Source: Bisporella sp. PMI_857
Lineage: Eukaryota; Ascomycota; Leotiomycetes; Helotiales; Helotiaceae
Length of the DNA: 64,000 nucleotides
Assembly (NCBI GenBank): GCA_021307315.1
Contig: JAJSPD010000036.1
Span: 310,001 to 374,000 of the forward strand
Reading direction: 5' to 3'
In this document: positions 22,625-33,681 of the stretch, piece by piece
How the letters are laid out: each line of letters opens with the position of its first letter
Numbering within the stretch: position 1 is the stretch's first letter
The notes under the pieces: model-generated
Database searches by the model: none
Seen by the model: only the letters and a program-made list of their open reading frames with translations
What the model was told of the DNA's origin: nothing
Translations under genes and position numbers: made by a program

Positions 22625-22834
22625 ACCGGCGAAGTCGATGTTAATGCTGAAGGATATGTATCACTACGGCACTGCTCTCCATCCCCTCAGGGTCATATGT
22701 TGACGTCGTTTCTCAAGGTTTGTCCGGATATACTTCTCTATAGCGAGCAACACCGGCCGTGCGTAGATTATACTGCCATACTTTGTCCCACCCTGGTGGG
22801 TAGGACCTAAAGATTTATATTGAGACAAGTGCGG

Positions 22835-23185
22835 CACAAGCCACGAAGAATTATCTAGAAGAAACGACAAGCGTTGCAAACTCTCTTTATGTATTCACTG
22901 ATGGTAGCAGTATCAATGATGAAATAGGCGCGGTAGATAACTTCGTTAATGACTGGAAGGATAATAAAAGCATACATGAGGGACAGCGCAACATCGACAA
23001 TCTATGCAGCCGAGCTCCAAGGAATTAGGCTAGCTTTCATCATGGCCCTAGCAGACTTGAATCGAAGGCACCGGAGAGAGAAATTGATCATGTATACAGA
23101 CAATCAAGCAGCGATCAGCACATATGGGCAACCAATCAGGCTAATCCAAGGCATATATTATTGGGGGCATTGTGAGTTTGACTGA
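22835..23185 (+). mobile_element. LINE (Tad1-like) RNase H fragment, frameshifted
   Basis: One frame has the RNase H start SLYVFTDGSSI. The continuation STIYAAELQGIRLAFIMAL and MYTDNQAAI is in another frame (from about 22949). Order and spacing match the RNase H domain of fungal non-LTR retrotransposons. No upstream reverse transcriptase is present and at least one frameshift separates the halves, so it is a dead fragment. It starts about 200 bases after the ankyrin gene stop. Confidence 0.75.
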
Positions 23186-23327
23186 CTGGCTTCTATCTAC
23201 AACTATATACATATATTTGCATCAAGAACCGTTTTGCAAGTTACCTTCAATCTGTCGCCCACCATGGTAGCGGTTTCGTGCCAACCTTCTGGCATCATTG
23301 TACCTTCAGCCTCCCCCGTGCTCAGCT

Positions 23328-24021
23328 TCATCTATCCCGCGATCCTAAATTGTCCAAGGATCCGCGTCTCTTCCTTATACATATCCTTATGGCTTTAGCG
23401 GTTGCTTTATGCACATTCAAGATTGCCCGCGGGTCGCTTTGCCCCGGGATTGTGGATAGTTCTTGGTGTCGTAGATCCTTAAATCTCTGGCATTTTATGG
23501 GCGCATGCATTACGGTCTGTCTACCCTTGCCACAGATGCATTGTGGGCCAGTTACTCCTAGAACCCCCCTCTGATATAGAAAGTCTTTCAGTCCAATCTT
23601 TTTTGTGCGCAGTTGGGCTAGTGTAGCTGTCACGGCACGTAGAATAAGAGCAACGGCTCAAAGTAATACGGGTAAGAATCGAGAATAATAGAAATACAGA
23701 ACTATAGAGGCAGAGAGGGAAGCATATGTACAGGAGCCTGGATTACGTTACGTTCCGCGTGATTCCCAATGTGGGTGCCTTACGGGCCGTTAGGTCATAT
23801 AGGAGCCGTAGGCGCGCCAGCGCCGTGACAGTAGCGCTGTGCTTTTTACTACGGTTCTCGCGCAACTGAAAGTCTTTGTACGTAGGTCTGGGAGTATGTT
23901 TGTAACTAGCTCTTCCTTGGGTCTCTGTAGTCCAGGTATACTCCAATTCTTCATATGCCTTTTTCTTAATCCCTGTTTTGATAGTAAAATTACTGGCATT
24001 TAGTCTTTGCGCAAGCCCCAC
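23328..24021 (-). mobile_element. LINE C-terminal fragment, split by a solo LTR
   Basis: On the minus strand 24021-23831 encodes a typical stretch before the C-terminal zinc motif (TQGRASYKHTPRP, ENRSKKHSAT). After the inserted 203-base LTR it resumes at 23627 with LAQLRTKKIGLKDFLYQRGV and a CICGKGRQT...C zinc-like motif. Removing the insertion and one copy of its 5-base duplication restores a single reading frame, which shows how it was broken. It lies opposite in strand to the RNase H fragment at 22.9-23.2 kb, so they are separate insertions. Confidence 0.82.
23628..23830. mobile_element. Solo LTR inserted in a LINE, target duplication GTAGC
   Basis: The 203-base element begins TGTCACGGC and ends GCCGTGACA (perfect 9-base inverted ends, TG..CA). 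It is flanked by GTAGC at 23623-23627 and 23831-23835. These are hallmarks of an LTR retrotransposon LTR left by recombination. It interrupts the LINE fragment above and so is the younger insertion. Confidence 0.85.
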
Positions 24022-24341
24022 CCACTTTACGCGTACACGATGAACACCAAACCTCCTACTTTTTTCATCACCACAATATGCCTACTCCACGCAAAAAATT
24101 TGCTCGCCAGTTGATTGTCGATCGTAAAGTCAAAGGCCCTCTTTCTAAGGAAGCAAGATGCTCCACTGTATCCAGTGAAGGAACTAGTATGGTGATATTT
24201 AGTGATATTGAGTCTCGAGTCATATGAGATCGATTTTTTGATACTACGCTGGTATTAGCATGAAAATTTGATCTTATATCATATTGGCAATATACTAAAC
24301 ATCTTGTCAAAGCTAGTAAGCCAGGTTAAAAAGCCACCATT

Positions 24342-24565
24342 GTCACGGCCCTGGCCCTGTCTCGCTTAGAGCTTGGCCCCTGACACCACAGGGCTCGCTT
24401 ACGCTGGCCCCTGGCCAGCCTTCTGTATATAAGGCACTGCTTTCCTTCTCTTCTTCTGTCTGTAGCTTGTTCTCTTAGTTATAACAATTAACAGTCGTTC
24501 ATACCTTTGAGTCCCTCTACCTGAGATCCACGGATCGAGATCCCTGTTCGCCTTGAGTTGTTACA
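24342..24565 (+). mobile_element. Solo LTR, family A, target duplication ACCAT
   Basis: The 224-base element starts TGTCACGGCC and ends GTTGTTACA, with ACCAT repeated exactly on both sides (24337-24341, 24566-24570). It contains a TATA-like TGTATATAAGG about 120 bases in, suggesting plus orientation. It is closely similar to 38196-38412 read on the minus strand. No internal retroelement sequence is attached. Confidence 0.88.
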
Positions 24566-24572
24566 ACCATAA

Positions 24573-24832
24573 TGTAACAACCGGTATGCCCAAGGTGCGG
24601 CACGAAGGTCATGGTGCAGGGGCAAGGGATGAAGATCAGGGAATGAGGGGTTTCAAAGCCGATACGGGGAAGAGTCGGAGTCGCCTATATAAAGGGCCTG
24701 CTCCTACTCTCTACAGTGGTTCCTCATGTTTTTGTATCCTTCGTAGGTAGACGTATAAGGCAATCACTATCAGCCTATTGTACGCACTCCCACATGCCTC
24801 TATTCTAGCCCGTGATTCCTTGCGTCGTTACA
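24573..24832 (+). mobile_element. Solo LTR, family B copy 1, target duplication CATAA
   Basis: The 260-base element runs from TGTAACAACCGG to GCGTCGTTACA and is flanked by CATAA on both sides (24568-24572, 24833-24837). It has a TATA-like CCTATATAAAGGG. Its left target duplication overlaps the right duplication of the family A LTR, so one inserted directly beside the other. Confidence 0.87.
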
Positions 24833-24949
24833 CATAAAGGTTAAAAACAAGTGGAAATGGAGCTTACTATTTTTTAAAAAGACTATACCTTTGTTATATT
24901 GCTAATTGGGTATAGCTTCATTTAAGGTTAGTATTATAGTATAGTATAC

Positions 24950-25210
24950 TGTAACGACGCAAGGAATCACGGGCTAGAATAGAGGCATATGGGAGTACGT
25001 ACAATAGGCTGACAGTGATTGCCTTATACGTCTACCTACGAAGGATACAAAAACATGAGGAACAACTGTAGAGAGTTGGAGCAGGCCCTTTATATAGGCG
25101 ACTCCGACTCTCCTCTGTATCGGCTCTGAAACCCCTCATACCCTGTTCATCAGCCTCCTGATCCCGTGCCATGACCTCCGTGTCGCACCTTGGGCATACC
25201 GGTTGTTACA
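24950..25210 (-). mobile_element. Solo LTR, family B copy 2, inverted
   Basis: A reverse-oriented copy of the 24573-24832 LTR (starts TGTAACGACGC, ends CCGGTTGTTACA), 117 bases away. Together they form a large inverted repeat able to fold into a ~260-base-pair stem. The flanks (TATAC and GGGTA) do not match, so this copy may have lost a side or recombined. Confidence 0.82.
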
Positions 25211-25629
25211 GGGTATTGTATTCGATTTTAGGGGTCAATATATCGTGATAATACTAGTTCCTTCACTGATTGCATCTGCTGTTTTGAATGGGGGTTCTCC
25301 ATATGAAATCGCGACGCGGTTTAGCTGTCATCGATGATAGAACAAGAAATACGCAATGATAGTCAGGAAGAATTGGGATGCCGTTCAAGCTCTCTATTGT
25401 TGGCTATGTGTGTGTAAGAATACAGATCTGTAGAAATTTGTGTGCGTGAAAAGTCTTCCGCGCTAGCGTTCTCCACTTAGTCAGAGACATGTCAGCTACC
25501 CGGATCTCAAATCCTGACAATCAAAACGGTTCGCAACACGTACCTACAATGGTGTCACGGGAAAAGCACGGGCCTCCGGCTTGCCAAACTCGCCAAGCAT
25601 GCGGAACCTCCTATTTTATAGTGAAGAGC

Positions 25630-26160
25630 TCTGTGAAACGCCAAGCATATTGGACCGATTCGGCTTAGCTGCTCTTGGCGTCAAGACCCTATTTTCATCA
25701 CTCTAGATAGTTGATTCTATTAGATCTACAATCAAATTCGCATGCCCTATTCTACAACCTATTCTGTGATCAGATCGCCTATAATCTATCCGTTTGTCAA
25801 GCTCCTTCTGAGCTCTCCTGCTCTCTAGGCAGCAATACCATCACGATATCTCTGCGCACGCGTCCCACACATACAAAGCTCATGTGAAACTTGTTGAACA
25901 GGCTAGGTCTAAGGATCATACCTAGTCTATTGTAGGCACCGGTAGGCACCGGTAGGCAACGGTAGGCAACGGTAGGCAACGGTAGGCAACAGTGTGATGA
26001 CATGTGAGTATCGTACCTCTATAAGTGGAGGGATTATCTCCTGTAGTTTAGGTTCGACAACCTTCAGCAATTGATACTTATTTGCCCTATACTCTCTGAA
26101 GGCCATGTGACTTTCTTCCTCTATTTGAACAAAGCTAGTATGTGACAGATGGAAAAGCAC
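25630..26160 (-). repeat. Dispersed repeat D, copy 1, with 10-base minisatellite
   Basis: The part 25880-26160 recurs inverted at 28440-28690 (shared GTATAGGGCAAA, CAATTGCTGAAGG, ACTAGGTATGATCC). The part 25634-25800 recurs in the same orientation at 53044-53217 (repeat R2: GGCGTCAAGACC, AGATAGTTGATTC, TAATCTATCCGTTTGTC). At about 25933-25990 a GGTAGGCAAC/GGTAGGCACC unit repeats about six times. Weak minus-strand ORFs exist but match no family I know. Probably remains of a transposable element. Confidence 0.68.
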
Positions 26161-26439
26161 TTATAATTTGAGTGATCAACCTCGCTCTGGCCAGCCAAAG
26201 GTTTTTAACTAGGGACCCCGGGTTGTGTAAAACCCGTGCTAGACTAAAAAGCTTGCTTTATATGGGGGCTAGCCCCCAAAACCTGAATCTCGCTGCGCTC
26301 GAGAATAAAGAAGTTTTAAAAGTGTTGGTATAAAGTCAAAAGTCATATGAATGTCCCACGACGCACAGGCCACCACCTGAGTGTATTTAAGTTCTCGCTT
26401 GTAGGATAGAACTTAGAACAATCAAGAACAAGTCAACCA

Positions 26440-26560
26440 CCTGCAACGAGCATATATAGCACTGCGCTAAGATCGCGGTGCTACGTGCCCCGTGGGTAAC
26501 CGACTTAAGCAATTGCAAGTCATCAATACGAAGAAGTATCACAGATAGTGATACAAACAA
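26440..26560 (-). repeat. Dispersed repeat R1, copy 2 (reverse)
   Basis: Reverse-complement match to 7740-7860 and 51520-51640 (ACTTAAGCAATTGCAAGT, GATCGCGGTGCTACGTG, GTATCAC..GTGATAC). Confidence 0.7.
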
Positions 26561-27696
26561 AAAGGTTTATAAAAGGGCAAGCCCTTAAACTTCGCTACGC
26601 CTAGAGCTTGTAAATGTCACTGTAACGGTCAGGATTCCGCAAACCAGTTCAAAACTCCGGATATGGAATAAAAGTCCCTACGGAAATAAAGTTTCAGCCG
26701 CAGCACTTTCAGGGCTGCAAACGGAATAACCAGCCTATAGCCAACTACAGGTTTCTAGCAAAAGCGTACGACCCAGACTGTCACAGGCTTCAGCTGCAGT
26801 ACTTCAGGGCTGCAATCAGGGCTGCAAACGGAACAACGGCCTATGGCCAGCTACAGGCTTGCAGCTACAACAAATATGATCTAGACTGTTGTAGGCTTCA
26901 GCTGTTGAGCTTCAGCTGTTGAAGTACTTTCGGAAATATCTAAATCACAAGCAAATCACAAGCATTCACAAGCTTGGTGGCTGTGAAGGAAGAATACAAC
27001 ACAGTCGAAGGGCGAAGGACATAAATGGCAGCCAGAGCTCCTTGGAGGAGGGCAAGCTTGAGTCTCATTGATTCAAATACCTACATCTCATATCAATGCA
27101 ATACTATTACACTTACATTGCTCACTACGTGCTTTATAACATACGTGTCCTCACCTGCTATATTGCAATACCTCCTGCTGCCCTCTATTTGTTACACAAA
27201 GCGTGTAAGAGGATCATAGTTTTACCCCCATAGCATCGTGCTTCATCTGTCGCATAGGGCCATCAGTCTTACGATATTGATAGAAGGCTTTACAGTACAG
27301 CACTATGACGTATCCACTGACATGCAAGAAGCCGCTGAAAGCTAGGAGGTGGAATAATTGGGCGGCCTCAGTATCACGTGTTGCTAATGCATGACCACTC
27401 ATGTATTCCAAAACGCTTTATATCAGTTGGACCAAAATAATTGCCTCTTCTTTATTGGACTCAACATTCGTATCCAATGGGGTCATCAAGGCACAGCGAT
27501 TTCAAGTAATGTATCAGATGTACATGGGATAATGTGTGTCCGCTTGCAATTGAATAAGTCGTTATGAAAGTTCTCCATAAGTGATGGTATCCCCTCCTTA
27601 CCTTCCACGGGGCAAAAGGCACAGCTCTAGGCCGTGCTCTTGCTCTTGGTGGATATGGTAATTGTTCTTGTATTGAGTTCTACTCTACGTTCTAAG
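26561..27696. other. Gene-free transposon-rich stretch
   Basis: No gene can be supported. Short direct repeats around GGCTTCAGCTG and CAGGGCTGCAA occur at 26700-26940. A minus-strand ORF at 27214-27411 has no family I recognise. Confidence 0.4.
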
Positions 27697-27728
27697 ATAA
27701 AGGGGGTGTGATGGCGCGTGCGCCATCA
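27697..27728 (+). mobile_element. Candidate LTR 5' end preceded by a polypurine tract
   Basis: GATAAAGGGGG (polypurine) is followed by TGATGGCGC-GT-GCGCCATCA, a perfect 9-base inverted repeat with 2-base loop, then CACGTGCC. This layout resembles the polypurine tract and 3' LTR start of fungal copia elements. The LTR end and target duplication were not found. Confidence 0.4.
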
Positions 27729-28097
27729 CGTGCCACGTGTGAGTCATACGACTGGCTTGGTCAATATATATACCCACAATAAGAAAACGACTAAATAAGA
27801 GAAGTTTCCTAATTTGTAAACTTACAAGTCTTAAACAACTTAATTCGAATTAGTGTTGAGACTTTATAGTTTTAGCAGTGTATTCGCATATACAGTAATG
27901 TCGATTATATCATGTTTTTGATTCCATTTTCAGAAATATTCTAAGCTCCAAGTCTGCTTAGTACATCCCCCACTCTTTATCCGCCATCTGTTCTGTAGTC
28001 TCCATCACCGCTAGGCTTTCTTGAATTTTAGAACACCAGAGCAATTTTCATTATAACGCTTTTAAAGCAACAAACAATTCCACGATAGCACTTTGCT

Positions 28098-28200
28098 TGT
28101 CACGGCACGCACTGTGTATCCACGGATATAGTGGGTAACTGTGGTATAATACAAGAGAATCTAAAGCTAAGGGAGAGAGAAGAGCCCGAGGAGGGCAGGC
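28098..28200 (+). mobile_element. LTR-like sequence, family C copy 1 (end not defined)
   Basis: Starts TGTCACGGCACG and shares GGTAT-ATAC and GAGAATCTAAAGCTAAG with 41522 onward. The TG start and similar order suggest an LTR 5' end. A matching CA end with target duplication was not located. Confidence 0.5.
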
Positions 28201-28439
28201 TATAGATACACATCTTCTGGAGACGTCATTCTGCAGTTTAATTCGCCGGGTAATGAAGCACGCCTGATTGCTCAACAATGCTATCTTGAGGGAAAGCTGT
28301 CTACTTATACAAGACTTTAGTGGGGTTGGGGTCTTCTGGAGTCACCACATCACTGGCTTGTTGGCCTCGACCCCGCTCCTATTTACAGCGCTCTAACTGG
28401 CACTTCTATTCGTGCCCGTTTCCACATACCAACCCTGAA

Positions 28440-28690
28440 AATAAAGGAAATCTGTTCAAATAGAGGAAAGTAGTCACGTGGCCTTCAGAGAGTATAGGGC
28501 AAACAAGTATCAATTGCTGAAGGCTGTAGAATCTAAACTACAGGAGAGAATCCCTCTACTTATAGAGGTGTGATACTCACATGTCATCACACTGATACCT
28601 ACTGTTGCCTACTGGTGCCTACTGGTGCCTACAATAGACTAGGTATGATCCTTAGACCTAACCTATTCAACAAAATCCTTTTATCAATCC
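28440..28690 (+). repeat. Dispersed repeat D, copy 2 (inverted relative to copy 1)
   Basis: Matches the reverse complement of 25880-26160, with only two or three copies of the 10-base TGCCTACTGG unit in place of about six. The copies flank about 2.3 kb. Confidence 0.7.
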
Positions 28691-29836
28691 CGCTATCAAG
28701 CCACCAGCTACACCTCTTAGTATGTGCGAATACACAGACACTGGCCAGATCTACACCGACTGCAAAGAAAATCCTATATAGCATCATGTGGATGTTCGAC
28801 TTTACCTATTGTGCAAGATAGCTCAGCCTCTCCGCCGTTACTGCTCGGATTTAACCGTGTCATGCGAGGCCATTTTAGGTTTCTCGAGAGCATCAGGGAG
28901 TTGTCCTACTTGCACGAGTGGCACAGTGAGCATAACAGTAAGCCTTGTCCCGTGCACCCCAAGCGTCACCATGAGGACAGTAAATTGACTGGTGTCTTAA
29001 CTAGAAATATATGAATTGATCAATTTGTGGGCCTGGAGAGGAGGACCATGACATGGTGGAAATATTTTATTCTTATGCCAGAAACTATTTATTAGTTCAT
29101 CATCTTGGTTTATTTGGGGCTGCACCCTTATAAGATATATAAGTGGCTGGGCTGAAGCCAAGGCTATTGCAGAAGGAAATGGCTAGACGGTTTGTTGTCC
29201 GACCACCCTTTGACAAATGCGCATGGGAGCCTATATACTAAGGTTGATAATTCCGAAGAATCCTCAAGCTATTAAGGTTTCTATGTGCTACCGGCCTAGA
29301 AACCCCTTTATAGAAAGAGAGAGTCTTGGCCAACAAAGAACGGGTCCCAAACCGGGTCGCCGGCGGCAGTCGTCACCAACTACCATACGTCCTACCTACT
29401 GGCTCAGCGATGATCGCCTCCACAGTTCCCCTATCTCTGCCTTTCGTGAGCCAGGACGCGCACAATTCAGCACCCCGTTGCATGGGTAGGGGTCGTAGCT
29501 GTGGCCTAGACACTCATAGGTGCAGGGAGGAAAAGCTTCTGTAACCATCGCACCAATCAATAGTACGCAAACCCCCAGACAGCCCACAGAGAGAGAATGC
29601 AGCAACAATGTTGAAATTGCTGGATAAGTGTTGAACAAGTACCGTGGCTGTATTCGTCAGCATATTAAATTCACAAACGGAACTAAAATCCAAGGGATCC
29701 AGATCCAACGAAGGGCCAAATCCAGAATCCAGATCCGGAACCCAAAAAGGGGGAAACGCCAGTCCAGGGAAAGGGAGTCCATGCTTGCAAGGCTTTGGCT
29801 GTTCCTATCCTAAAGATCAATTAGCTGGTCAGCAAT

Positions 29837-30063
29837 CCTTGATAAGAAAAGGAGGAATAGAATGAGGGCCGAAGCTTGCCGTCCTGTACTGCCGACTGTG
29901 CGTAGGTTGCGATGGTAGCGTGGAAGAGGCAACTTAGTAACCAAACATTGCATTTCTCCGCAGAGAGTGCATTTGAGGAAGCGCACTAGAGGCGTCCGAG
30001 CAACCATACCAGCGAGGAGGACGGCAAGAACGTCAAGGTCTATTCCTCCTTTTCTTATCAAGG
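29837..30063. repeat. Perfect 25-base inverted repeat, arms 177 bases apart
   Basis: Arms 29837-29861 and 30039-30063 are exact reverse complements (core GATAAGAAAAGGAGGAATAG). The intervening 177 bases show no gene. It could be the ends of a small non-autonomous element, but no flanking target duplication was confirmed. Confidence 0.65.
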
Positions 30064-30235
30064 GACAAAAGGCAGCGAATCGAAAAACTTGAGAATACTT
30101 CTCTATAAGTAACCTCCAGCCTTTCAGCCTATTAATAAGAAGCCCCCCCTGTTCCCCACCTCTACAGAAGTGCACCTTGTGCAGCCGTCTGTAGGCTTCA
30201 ACGCTGCTGAACGACCGAAGCCGACAGCACGTTGG

Positions 30236-30555
30236 ACTACCTTAAGGCTGCTCATGACGTGTACACGCCGAGACCTTCCAGTAGGTGAATCTCCGCCCTT
30301 GCCGCCAAGAGCAGCCGAAGCTCAACAGACAAGGTAGGCTACGGGTAGGAGATCTCATCAAGTATGGGACATCCAACGCTGCTGTCAACCAAAGGGCGAC
30401 AACCCGTCGGATCACCTTAAGGCCGCCCATAATGCGTTACACACCAGGCAGACCCTCCAGTGGCTGAACCTCCGCCCTTGCCGCCAAGATCAGCGCGAAA
30501 GCATGACAGACAAGGCAGACTACGGGTAGGAGATTTCATCAATTATGGGACAGGT
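30236..30555 (+). repeat. Diverged tandem duplication of about 180 bases
   Basis: Two adjacent units share CCTTAAGG, CCTCCAGT-like, CTCCGCCCTTGCCGCCAAGA, ACAGACAAGG and CTACGGGTAGGAGAT in the same order. No coding function was recognised. Confidence 0.65.
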
Positions 30556-31459
30556 TTCTAAGCTCAATACCCCTTTGCAAGTATGATTTGAAGAAGGATA
30601 AGGTCGTTCTTAGCTTCGGCTGTTAGCAATGCTAACTGAAAGGTGGAGCTCAGGTTACCTTGGCTCTGCGTTGCAGCCTTGCTGACGTTGCAGCTTTACT
30701 TTGCTTGTTTCCTTTTACGCAAGGGACGAGGAGTCGAAGGAGTTCGGAGGAAGGAAAACGTGAGGAAAGAAACGAAGCTGTTCCTAAATTCAGTGGTTAG
30801 CGTTATGTGGGGAGATATTGTTGGCGTTAAGCTTTGGTGAGGAAAGAGGAACAGTCGAAAGTAGGAGGGGGTGAAGTCGTGAGCTCGAAGGTGAACCGTT
30901 CGCAAATCTGCAGGACCCACGCAACGCCAACGCACTGAACGACGTTTTCAGAAGGAATATTTTCGATTCTCTCTTATACCAAGGACCTGTTAGCCTCCAC
31001 CTATTACCATTTACGATATATCCATACTTGTTGTGGTGTTGTTGTGATGTGGTGGGGTAGAGTGCGAAGGTGAACCTGAAGCTGGAACGTTAGAGCTTGG
31101 TTCTCTTGAAAAAGACCAGAACAAGTACAAAGTTGGGAATCGCATAAAGAGCTCCTTATTAGAGTTTTGGAGATACCTCTCTGAACCCGATCTGAGGGTT
31201 GAGGAACGTTGTAGTGTTGTTGTAGTGGGGTTGTCGAAATTGCCGAAAGGTTGTAAAGGTGGAGGAGGTGAAAGGGCAAGGAATTGAACCAAGGCTAATG
31301 TAAAGACACAAAATGGAAGCTGATATTCACTTGAGGCCGTTCAAGTCTCTTTTCTCGGTTTTCTGCTTGCCATCCCTGGTGTTCACGGCTCAACCTCGCG
31401 GTCACATCTCGTTTTTTGCTCGTTTAAAAGCTTTTATAATAGCGCAGTATAAGTGCTAG

Positions 31460-31975
31460 ATGGACAACAAAGGCTCAGACGCTCGGCAGGGTGTTATTGA
31501 AGCGAACGGCCAGAATGAAGAAAACGAAGAAATGGACCCAAGGTTTAAATTGCGCGCCATGCTGGGTTTTTCCTTGGTGTTCTTGTCAATCTCTCGAGCA
31601 CTTATTATATACTTCGAATTGGTGCTGGCAGTCAAATGTCCATGGTTTCCGGGCCCTTGGGATTTGTTGGTTATAAATTGTTCTCAAACGCATCGCAGTA
31701 CGGTTTACTGCCGCCAAAAATATTCTGGTTATCAGTGTGGCTACGGATATAAGGTGCATGCCAGCTACTGCTGGTTTCATTGGTATAATTCCAGCACTTG
31801 AGTGTTTGATCGGTCCAGAGGAGAATGGTCCACTGCATTTGAATTGGGAGAATCTCGTACAGTGGCCAATAGGCCTTTGCTTCGCCTCGCTGCTTCGAGG
31901 GCATTTCGTTCTACAATGGCGACGGCGAGCGTTGCAGCTCATTTTATGCTTCCCTTCATATAGCCTAGGTGATGT
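31460..31975 (+). pseudogene. OPT-family oligopeptide transporter, N-terminal fragment
   Basis: The ATG at 31460 leads to DPRFKLRAML, the usual start of the first transporter block. The continuation is in a second frame (GAGSQMSMVSGPLGFVGYKL) and then a third (MPATAGFIGIIPALE, GPEENGPLHLNW, WPIGLCF). In order, these are the N-terminal hallmarks of OPT/YSL-type proton-coupled oligopeptide or metal-chelate transporters. Two or more frameshifts are needed, and the sequence stops being OPT-like after about 170 residues where a full protein has 700 or more. It is a truncated dead copy, upstream of and in the same direction as the glutamine-synthetase-like relic. Confidence 0.7.
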
Positions 31976-32156
31976 TTGGTTGTATTGTATAAATGTATTG
32001 ATTTTGATCGATTTTTGACTTTGGTAAAAATAGCCTTTGTGCCGAGAATCCTGGCACTTATTGTTGTACCCATTTCGTTTGATACACACAGATCTTATTT
32101 CGACTTGATCTGAATTGACACGTTCAACTCGACCCGCATCTCTAGTTTCAGACACT

Positions 32157-33681
32157 ATGCAACGCCAGACCACAAAGACGGCGACCGAAGCTGAGAGCCT
32201 TGTGGAAAGGTTTTTCACAAGCAACATCCCCGCCAAGTTTGTTCGCTTGCAATGGGTTGATTACTCGGGGCTGTTGCGTACTCAAATTATTACTAAAACT
32301 CGACACCAGCATCTCGGGTCGGGAGTCGATAGCTATCAACTCGCTCAATACCGCATGGCCATCCCCTATTCTACGGCGCCATGATGCTGGCCTGACAGAA
32401 TCGAAAACTGGAACTTGTGCCCGGATTGGAGATCGCTCATGGCCTGCGGAATTGCTTCAACGCACGCTTCAGTCATGTGCACCACTGCTAATCGAGTCTT
32501 CCCGGCCACAGACCATTTTGCCAGGTGCCCGAGAAAGTTCTTGTCTAAAGTACTAGATGCTTTCGATAAACAAGACAAATCCAGGTTGCTTATGGGCTTC
32601 GAGATTGAGTTCGTACTCTTCGACGAGTCATTTAACCTTGCAAAATCAATAGGTCAAACGATTGAGTACTCTATGACAGCCGGTTTCCGGACAGATAATC
32701 TAGTTGTTATAAAGGAGATTGTGACCGCATTGGAGTTGTCTGGAATTGAAGTATACTACTTTTACACAGAAGTTGTGGATTAGTTCGAAGTTGCATTTTC
32801 CCGATGCTATCAATGCAAGCTATTAACGCTGTTATAATAGCCCAGAAAACGATTCGCACAATCTTCCTTCGCCGTGGATTAAGAGCTACTATGTCGTCAA
32901 ATCCAGTTTTCAACCCCCAAAGTGGCTGTTACTTTCACGTTTCTTTAAGCCTTGCACCCGGACGTGCTTCCGCTTCCTTCCTTGCCGGCGTACTTAGTAA
33001 ATGAAGTTTTTTTGTGCTTTGGTCTGGCGAATTACGACAGTTACTATCGAGTTGCTGGCGACTGTACCGGAGGATGGGTAGCTTTGGGAACACGTAATAA
33101 AGACTTGCCTGTTCGCTAAGTCACCCCGAACCGCTAGGAATTCAGGTTTGTTGAACGATATATAAGGCGCAATAAAAAATCGGCAAGAAGCACGTACTTT
33201 TTGCTGTTTCACAAGGGTTTTGGACGCTATTGCCAATATGTGCCTTTTGTGGCAACAGCTCTTTCGGCCGGAATAGCCGGTATAAGGCGACAACAGCTTT
33301 TGACGATCAGCGATTTTCAGCTCGTTCCATGGGCACTTACTCGTACGGAAGCAGAGCGTCAACTTCAAGCCTATGGCGTTACTGAAGCTATGCCGTCAAA
33401 GCTTGAACTGGTTCTGGATTTGGCAAAGGACGACAAAGAGTTACAGGCTGGGTTGGGGCTGAGCTCTTTGCGCAATATGTTAATGAGAGGAGAAAGAGGT
33501 GGAATACTTCTCCAAGATGACGGATGAGGATCGTAGACTAAAGTTTCTAAATCAGTTCGAAAGTCACGAAAGCAGCAATGTTCATCAAATAAAAAGTCAT
33601 CTCCAGCAGAAAGTCCTTCCTAGTCCAATTGCTACTTCTGTGTTGCATGCCTTGTCCTCTGGAAATCATGAACTTTCGTGA
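32157..33681 (+). pseudogene. Glutamine-synthetase-like (GS/FluG C-terminal type) enzyme, decayed
   Basis: The pieces appear in the right order but in changing frames. They are FVRLQWVDYSGLLRTQII (beta-grasp, from ATG 32157), PDWRSL and GFEIEFVLFDE (32415-32780) ending at a TAG at 32781, IRTIFLRRGLRATM and FNPQSGCYFHVSLSL (32804-33004), NYDSYYRVAGDCTGGWV and RNKDLPVR (33019-33110), AGIAGI (33201 on) and VEYFSKMTDEDRRLKFLNQF near the end. This is the fungal glutamine-synthetase-fold family related to the FluG C-terminus. The expected Glu- and His-containing metal loops are partly altered (YTEVVD where TEGG is usual). Several frameshifts and stops make it non-functional. Confidence 0.85.

Larger units (their letters stand above)
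28691..31459. other. Gene-free stretch with local repeats
   Basis: No gene can be supported on either strand. Two local structures are listed separately (inverted repeat 29837-30063, tandem duplication 30236-30555). GT-rich simple sequence lies near 31020-31050 and 31210-31235. Confidence 0.45.

Noticed and set aside
24550..24750. Small plus-strand ORF in the LTR cluster
   Set aside because: It runs across a solo LTR boundary and target duplication, so it is not a gene.
25927..26160. CRISPR-like array suspected from short spaced repeats
   Set aside because: The 10-base units are contiguous without spacers and belong to a dispersed repeat; CRISPR is not expected in a eukaryotic nuclear genome.
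31586..32236. A 216-codon minus-strand frame
   Set aside because: It lies antisense to the OPT transporter relic and has no recognisable domain; the sense-strand pieces align with a known family.
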